This document shows, one piece after another, positions 4,498 to 6,049 of a stretch of DNA of 6,049 nt. Source of the stretch: Nitrospira sp. (GTDB taxonomy: Bacteria > Nitrospirota > Nitrospiria > Nitrospirales > Nitrospiraceae); contig SWDL01000135.1 of NCBI GenBank assembly GCA_005116795.1, positions 1-6,049 on the forward strand. The letters are read 5' to 3'. The notes under the pieces are model-generated. The model saw nothing but the letters and a program-made list of their open reading frames with translations. It was not told where the DNA came from and ran no database searches. Each line of letters begins with the position of its first letter. Position 1 is the first letter of the stretch. The position numbers were made by a program, and so were the translations under genes.

Positions 4498-6049
4498 GAT
4501 TCAATGGCCAACTGCTTATTCGGTCCCCCCCACGCCGCCACAATCTTCGCCATCTCTCCGACGCGACGGGCCACGCGCCCATAGAGCGTATTCTCCGGAT
4601 ACGTGCCGTCCGGTTGGCGTTCGCCCGCCGGCACACCGGTCAAGAGCTCCAGCGCCTCCTCCACCTCGCTGACGGCATAGATGCCGAACTCACCGCGTTC
4701 CACCGCTTCGACCACATCCCGGTTGAGCGCGAGATGCCTCGTGTTCCGAAGCGGGATGATGACACCCTGGTGTCCCGTGAGGCCACGGGCCCGACAGGAG
4801 GCGAAGAAGCCCTCGATCTTTTCATTGACCCCGCCGATCGGCTGAATTTCTCCGAGTTGGTTCACCGATCCTGTGACGGCCAGCCACTGACGCACGGGCG
4901 CCTCTGCCAAGCTCGAAAGGATGGAGGCCAATTCGGCCACGGCGGCGCTGTCCCCCTCGATCTCGGAGTAGGCCTGCTCGAAGGTGAGCGTGGCCGACAG
5001 GGCGAAGGGTTGCGTGCCGGCAAACGTGCCCGCGAGGAACCCGGCCAGGGTCATGACGCCCTTACTGTGAATGGATCCAGCCATCTTGGCTTCCCGCTGA
5101 ATGTCGATGACCCCCTTCGTCCCGACGAAGGTCCTCGCCGTGATGCGGCAGGGCCGGCCGAACGCATAGTCGCCGAGGAGATGCACGGACAATCCGTTGA
5201 CCTGTCCCACGACCTCGTGATCCAGATCGACGAGCAGGGTGCCTTCCTTGATCTCGTCCTGAATCCACTCCTCGGGCAGATTGACCCGTTCGCGTCGTTT
5301 GGCCACCGCCATGTCCACATCATCGCGGGAGACGAAGTCGCGATCATGTGCGCGGGCCCAGAATCCCGCCTCACGGGCGACATCGCTGAGCAGGCTCATG
5401 CGCAGCGAGAGACGGTCATGTCGCTCCGCCAGGCGCATCCCCTGTCGGATGAATTCGGCCACGGCGTCGGCGCGGAACGGCGGAAGAGGTTCATCGCGGC
5501 AGAGCCGCGCCAAGAAGCGGGCGTAGAGCAGGTCCTGCGAGTCGTCTCGCAGCACATCCACGTCAAAATCCGCCTTGACCTTGAACATTTTCGGGAAGTC
5601 TTCCTCATAGGCCTGGAGGAGATGGTAGATATAGGGCGGGCCGATCAAGATCACTTTGGTCTCCACCGGGATCGGTTCAGGTTTCAAGCCGCTGGTTGAG
5701 AACCCATAAAACTCCCCGGGATCTTCGATTTTGACGGCGCGCGTCTTGATCACGCGCTTCAAGGCGTCCCAGGCGAAGGGCTGGCGCAGGACGTCCGTGA
5801 CATTGAGAATCACGTAGCCGCCGTTTGCCTGGTGGACCGCTCCCGCCCGGATTTCCGTAAAGTCGGTGAAGACCACGCCGAAATGCGACTTGCGTTCGAT
5901 CTTTCCGATGAGGTTCGTATAGGTGGGATGCGACTCCTCGATAAGGGGGGCGCCGCTTCCTGGTGTGCGTTCGACGACGAGATTGACCTGGTAGCGCGTC
6001 AAGTCGGCCTGTCTGCCGCCCGCCTCCAGCCCCAGGATCGGAATGACCG
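4485..6049 (-). CDS. Lon-type ATP-dependent protease, LonC/AAA_32 group (partial, N-terminus off window)
   Basis: The frame stays open to the right window edge, so the start and the N-terminal ATP-binding part (Walker A) are missing; about 520 C-terminal residues are seen. The TTG at 6000-6002 is internal, since in-frame codons upstream read as protein (e.g. VIPILGLEAGG). The visible part begins with RYQVNLVVE, then HPTYTNLIGKIE and GAVHQANGGYVILN, typical of Lon-related AAA_32 proteases. An AAA-lid-like helical region follows (SLLSDVAREAGFWARAHD), then the S16 peptidase domain. Catalytic Ser lies in EGDSAA (codon 4947-4949) and catalytic Lys in GGVNEKIEGF (codon 4818-4820). They are 43 residues apart, the same spacing as Ser679-Lys722 in E. 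coli Lon. The expected role is ATP-driven degradation of damaged or regulatory cytoplasmic proteins. The stop overlaps a long hairpin. Confidence 0.95.
   Translation of the reverse strand, partial: VIPILGLEAGGRQADLTRYQVNLVVERTPGSGAPLIEESHPTYTNLIGKIERKSHFGVVFTDFTEIRAGAVHQANGGYVILNVTDVLRQPFAWDALKRVIKTRAVKIEDPGEFYGFSTSGLKPEPIPVETKVILIGPPYIYHLLQAYEEDFPKMFKVKADFDVDVLRDDSQDLLYARFLARLCRDEPLPPFRADAVAEFIRQGMRLAERHDRLSLRMSLLSDVAREAGFWARAHDRDFVSRDDVDMAVAKRRERVNLPEEWIQDEIKEGTLLVDLDHEVVGQVNGLSVHLLGDYAFGRPCRITARTFVGTKGVIDIQREAKMAGSIHSKGVMTLAGFLAGTFAGTQPFALSATLTFEQAYSEIEGDSAAVAELASILSSLAEAPVRQWLAVTGSVNQLGEIQPIGGVNEKIEGFFASCRARGLTGHQGVIIPLRNTRHLALNRDVVEAVERGEFGIYAVSEVEEALELLTGVPAGERQPDGTYPENTLYGRVARRVGEMAKIVAAWGGPNKQLAIESSGH

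Noticed and set aside
4614..5699. A 361-residue + strand frame opposite the Lon-type protease
   Set aside because: The minus strand encodes a protease with a correctly spaced Ser-Lys dyad. The opposite frame is long only because of codon bias in GC-rich DNA.

Overview
The window looks like chromosomal DNA from a GC-rich, Gram-negative-like bacterium. Codons are GC-rich, there is a secreted class I cytochrome c with a signal peptide, and a Lon-type protease of the LonC/AAA_32 group is present. My impression is a member of Nitrospirota (Nitrospira-like) or a similar environmental lineage. That is a guess from the look of the proteins and is not proven by the sequence.

Layout. Positions 1-1224 are the leader-distal part of a CRISPR array: 17 repeats of 36 bp, 16 complete spacers of 35-38 bp, and a 35-bp stretch at the left edge that is probably one more spacer. 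The first 16 repeats are identical. The last one decays at its 3' end, and repeats end in ATTGAAGC on the + strand, so the array is most likely read left to right with leader and cas genes outside the window to the left. No cas gene is visible.

Positions 1225-1680 hold no convincing gene but are dense in palindromes. They include a 20-bp perfect inverted repeat, an operator-like dyad beside an extended -10 box, two copies of a GAGC-GAGT-GAAGGG motif, and a pair of 10-bp inverted repeats (GACTGTCCCC) about 260 bp apart. This could be a small non-autonomous mobile element or a REP-like cluster.

Next come a MNT-type minimal nucleotidyltransferase (1681-2013) and, overlapping its stop codon, a 36-codon remnant whose first residues look like the start of a HEPN partner. 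This suggests an eroded HEPN/MNT toxin-antitoxin pair. A short-form RecQ helicase follows (2191-3795): complete helicase core and zinc cysteines, no recognisable RQC winged helix, a Pro/Thr-rich linker with an internal duplication, and a C-terminal HRDC domain.

On the minus strand, converging on recQ, lie a Lon-type protease (partial, running off the right edge), a small FmdB-type zinc-ribbon protein and a cytochrome c. The last two are 18 bp apart and probably co-transcribed. A long imperfect hairpin sits between the protease gene and the zinc-ribbon gene and overlaps the protease stop codon.

The left third (CRISPR, palindrome cluster, TA remnant) is accessory and defence-like. The right two thirds are ordinary housekeeping genes. 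I did not find a clearly new system. The most unusual parts are the structured region at 1323-1651 and the two internally repetitive spacers.
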